Below, piece by piece: positions 62,887 through 64,000 of a DNA stretch of 64,000 bases (positions are counted from its first letter, which is position 1; each line of letters opens with the position of its first letter). Origin of the DNA: CBDAUN01 sp965214875 (GTDB lineage Bacteria; Pseudomonadota; Gammaproteobacteria; Arenicellales; JAJDZL01); contig OZ243980.1 in NCBI GenBank assembly GCA_965214875.1, positions 3,596,001 through 3,660,000 of the forward strand, read 5' to 3'. Under the pieces are notes generated by a model. The model was not told the origin of the DNA, searched no databases, and was given only the letters and a program-made list of their open reading frames with translations. A program made the translations under genes and the position numbers.

Positions 62887-63744
62887 TCAAAGATAGGCAA
62901 GCACGATCCCGCCGAAAACCGCAGCTCCGAACCAGCTATTGCCCGCAAACGCCCTTAAAAACCGCTCGCAATCATCAATCCGGCAATAGTACTGATGCCA
63001 AGCGGCAATCAACGCGGCAGCGCTCAGACCGGCGTAGTAGTAAAAATTCATGAGCTCGATGAAACCGACAAACATCAGCGTGATCAACGTCGCAGCCTGA
63101 AACCCGCAAATCACTAGCCTGTCGTTGCGGCCCGCAAGCACGGCAAGCGACTTGATGCCGATTTTGATATCGTCTTCGCGGTCCGCCATCGCATAGAAGG
63201 TGTCATAAGCTCCCGCCCAGAAAACATTGGCTGCCAATATCAGCCAGCCGGTAATGGGCACCGTCTCGAGGTGAGCGGTATAGGCCATCGGAATGCCCCA
63301 GCCAAACGCAATCCCCAAATAAAGCTGCGGCAAATTGGTAAACCGCTTCAAAAACGGATATGTCGCGGCGAGCGCTGCGCCGATGCAGGCCATCACGACC
63401 GTTTCGAAGTTCAGCGTCAGAACCAGCGACAGCGACAGCAGGCAAAGCGCCGCAAACAATGCCAATGCGCCAGCAACCGATACCTCTCCTGAGGCCAACG
63501 GCCGATGCTTGGTTCTTTCCACCTCAAGGTCAAACTTGCGGTCGGCAACATCATTGATCACGCAACCGGCCGAACGCATCAAAAACACGCCCATTACAAA
63601 AACAAGCGCAATGAACGGATCCGGATAACCTCTGCCTGCAATCCATAATGCCCAAAGCGTAGGCCACAAAAGCAGCAAGCTCCCGGTCGGCTTGTCAAGC
63701 CGCATCAGGCGCCCGTAGGCGACAAGCCGATCAGACATCGCCAT
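62887..63744 (-). CDS. ubiA: 4-hydroxybenzoate polyprenyltransferase
   Basis: A 285-residue membrane protein with about eight helices. The two Asp-rich motifs are NDVADRKFDLEVERT (NDxxDxxxD) and, in the second half, YDTFYAMADREDD. The early RLMRLDKPTGSLLLLWPTLWALW is typical of UbiA. It attaches the polyprenyl tail in ubiquinone synthesis, consistent with aerobic respiration (cytochrome c4, HemF). It overlaps the recG stop by 14 bp. Confidence 0.94.
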   Translation of the reverse strand: MAMSDRLVAYGRLMRLDKPTGSLLLLWPTLWALWIAGRGYPDPFIALVFVMGVFLMRSAGCVINDVADRKFDLEVERTKHRPLASGEVSVAGALALFAALCLLSLSLVLTLNFETVVMACIGAALAATYPFLKRFTNLPQLYLGIAFGWGIPMAYTAHLETVPITGWLILAANVFWAGAYDTFYAMADREDDIKIGIKSLAVLAGRNDRLVICGFQAATLITLMFVGFIELMNFYYYAGLSAAALIAAWHQYYCRIDDCERFLRAFAGNSWFGAAVFGGIVLAYL

Positions 63745-64000
63745 AGTGACCCTCGTTCGGCATCCAGCGCTGAATCAGCTGGCGCATCATTTTCGGATGG
63801 TGAGCTAGAATAACGCTGGCGGTTCGCCCGACTTGCGGAATCAAATCGAGATCGCGCGGCAAATCCGCCACACGAAACATTCTCACGCCAGTCTGACGCG
63901 TTCCAAGCAGCTCGCCGACTCCGCGAAGCCTCATATCGGTCTCCGCAATCTTGAACCCGTCGCTGGTCTCAAGCATCACCGAAAGACGCTCTTTGGCCAT
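63731..64000 (-). CDS. recG: ATP-dependent DNA helicase RecG, C-terminal part (window edge)
   Basis: The last 89 codons of RecG, open at the window end. AKERLSVMLETSDGFKIAETD, LRGVGELLGTRQTGVRMFRVADL and LIPQVGRTA match the end of the helicase domain and its C-terminal hook. RecG remodels stalled replication forks. The overlap with ubiA suggests translational coupling. Confidence 0.92.
   Translation of the reverse strand: MAKERLSVMLETSDGFKIAETDMRLRGVGELLGTRQTGVRMFRVADLPRDLDLIPQVGRTASVILAHHPKMMRQLIQRWMPNEGHYGDV

Noticed and set aside
61964..62896. A 310-codon plus-strand frame over the ATPase copy 2
   Set aside because: A shadow of the real gene: low-complexity Arg/Ala/Pro sequence, no start signal, and the same frame appears over copy 1.

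Overview
The window reads as a chromosomal segment of a gammaproteobacterium of unknown species. The support is a Gram-negative envelope set (waaA, a TolC-family channel), ubiA, a Fis-purH-purD order, HspQ, a dihaem cytochrome c4 and a tRNA-Phe of proteobacterial type. The backbone has middling GC. Many stretches of 300-1000 bases hold no gene, and there are several broken genes and transposon relics, so the genome looks mobile-element rich and partly eroded. No closer taxonomic placement can be made from the sequence alone.

Layout. 0.2-2.7 kb: an IS1380-family element sits inside an IS481-family transposase remnant, followed by a 5'-truncated exported-type protein with a strong terminator. 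2.8-13.2 kb: tRNA-Phe, tctCBA tricarboxylate transporter, beta-carbonic anhydrase, DMT permease, a 226-bp IS630-like MITE, cytochrome c4, glucose-6-phosphate isomerase, a small zinc-finger protein and ilvE. 13.5-21.2 kb: a stand-alone Rpn tail gene, a full Rpn nuclease gene, an SRPBCC protein, and a very large type ISP-like restriction-modification gene split into three frames at two poly-G tracts. 21.4-36.7 kb is housekeeping: HD protein, uvrD, hspQ, a pcm-like gene with tolC, and convergent to these a probable operon fis-purH-purD-purE-tsaC-hemF-waaA, then pcm, pckA and a frameshifted DUF169 gene. 37.7-62.6 kb is an accessory and defence-like region: VapBC, DUF2306, Uma2, a secreted protein with a poly-C tract in its signal peptide, two Fic proteins, a degraded and an intact copy of a DUF262 / SBD-HNH (phosphorothioate-type) restriction pair, an AAA+nuclease gene replacing the middle of the degraded copy, a DUF1640 coiled-coil protein, an ISNCY relic, a DUF4143 ATPase, a frameshifted DndB-like gene, a 349-bp deletion derivative of the IS1380 element, a TraD-like coupling ATPase with a MobC-like tail, and two tandem paralogous ATPases. 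62.9-64 kb returns to core genes: ubiA and the 3' end of recG.

Three themes stand out. First, contingency-type homopolymers: tracts of 10-14 G/C occur at two domain junctions of the type ISP-like enzyme and inside a signal peptide, and in all three places the present length puts the gene out of frame while a one- or two-base change restores it. Second, the Rpn locus: a full gene carries an internal ATG with a Shine-Dalgarno in front of its C-terminal tail, and next to it lies a separate gene encoding only that kind of tail. Third, the 41-56 kb island shows duplication and decay of a sulfur-dependent restriction locus, with an ATPase cassette in one copy and a broken DndB-like gene nearby, but no dndACDE genes in the window.
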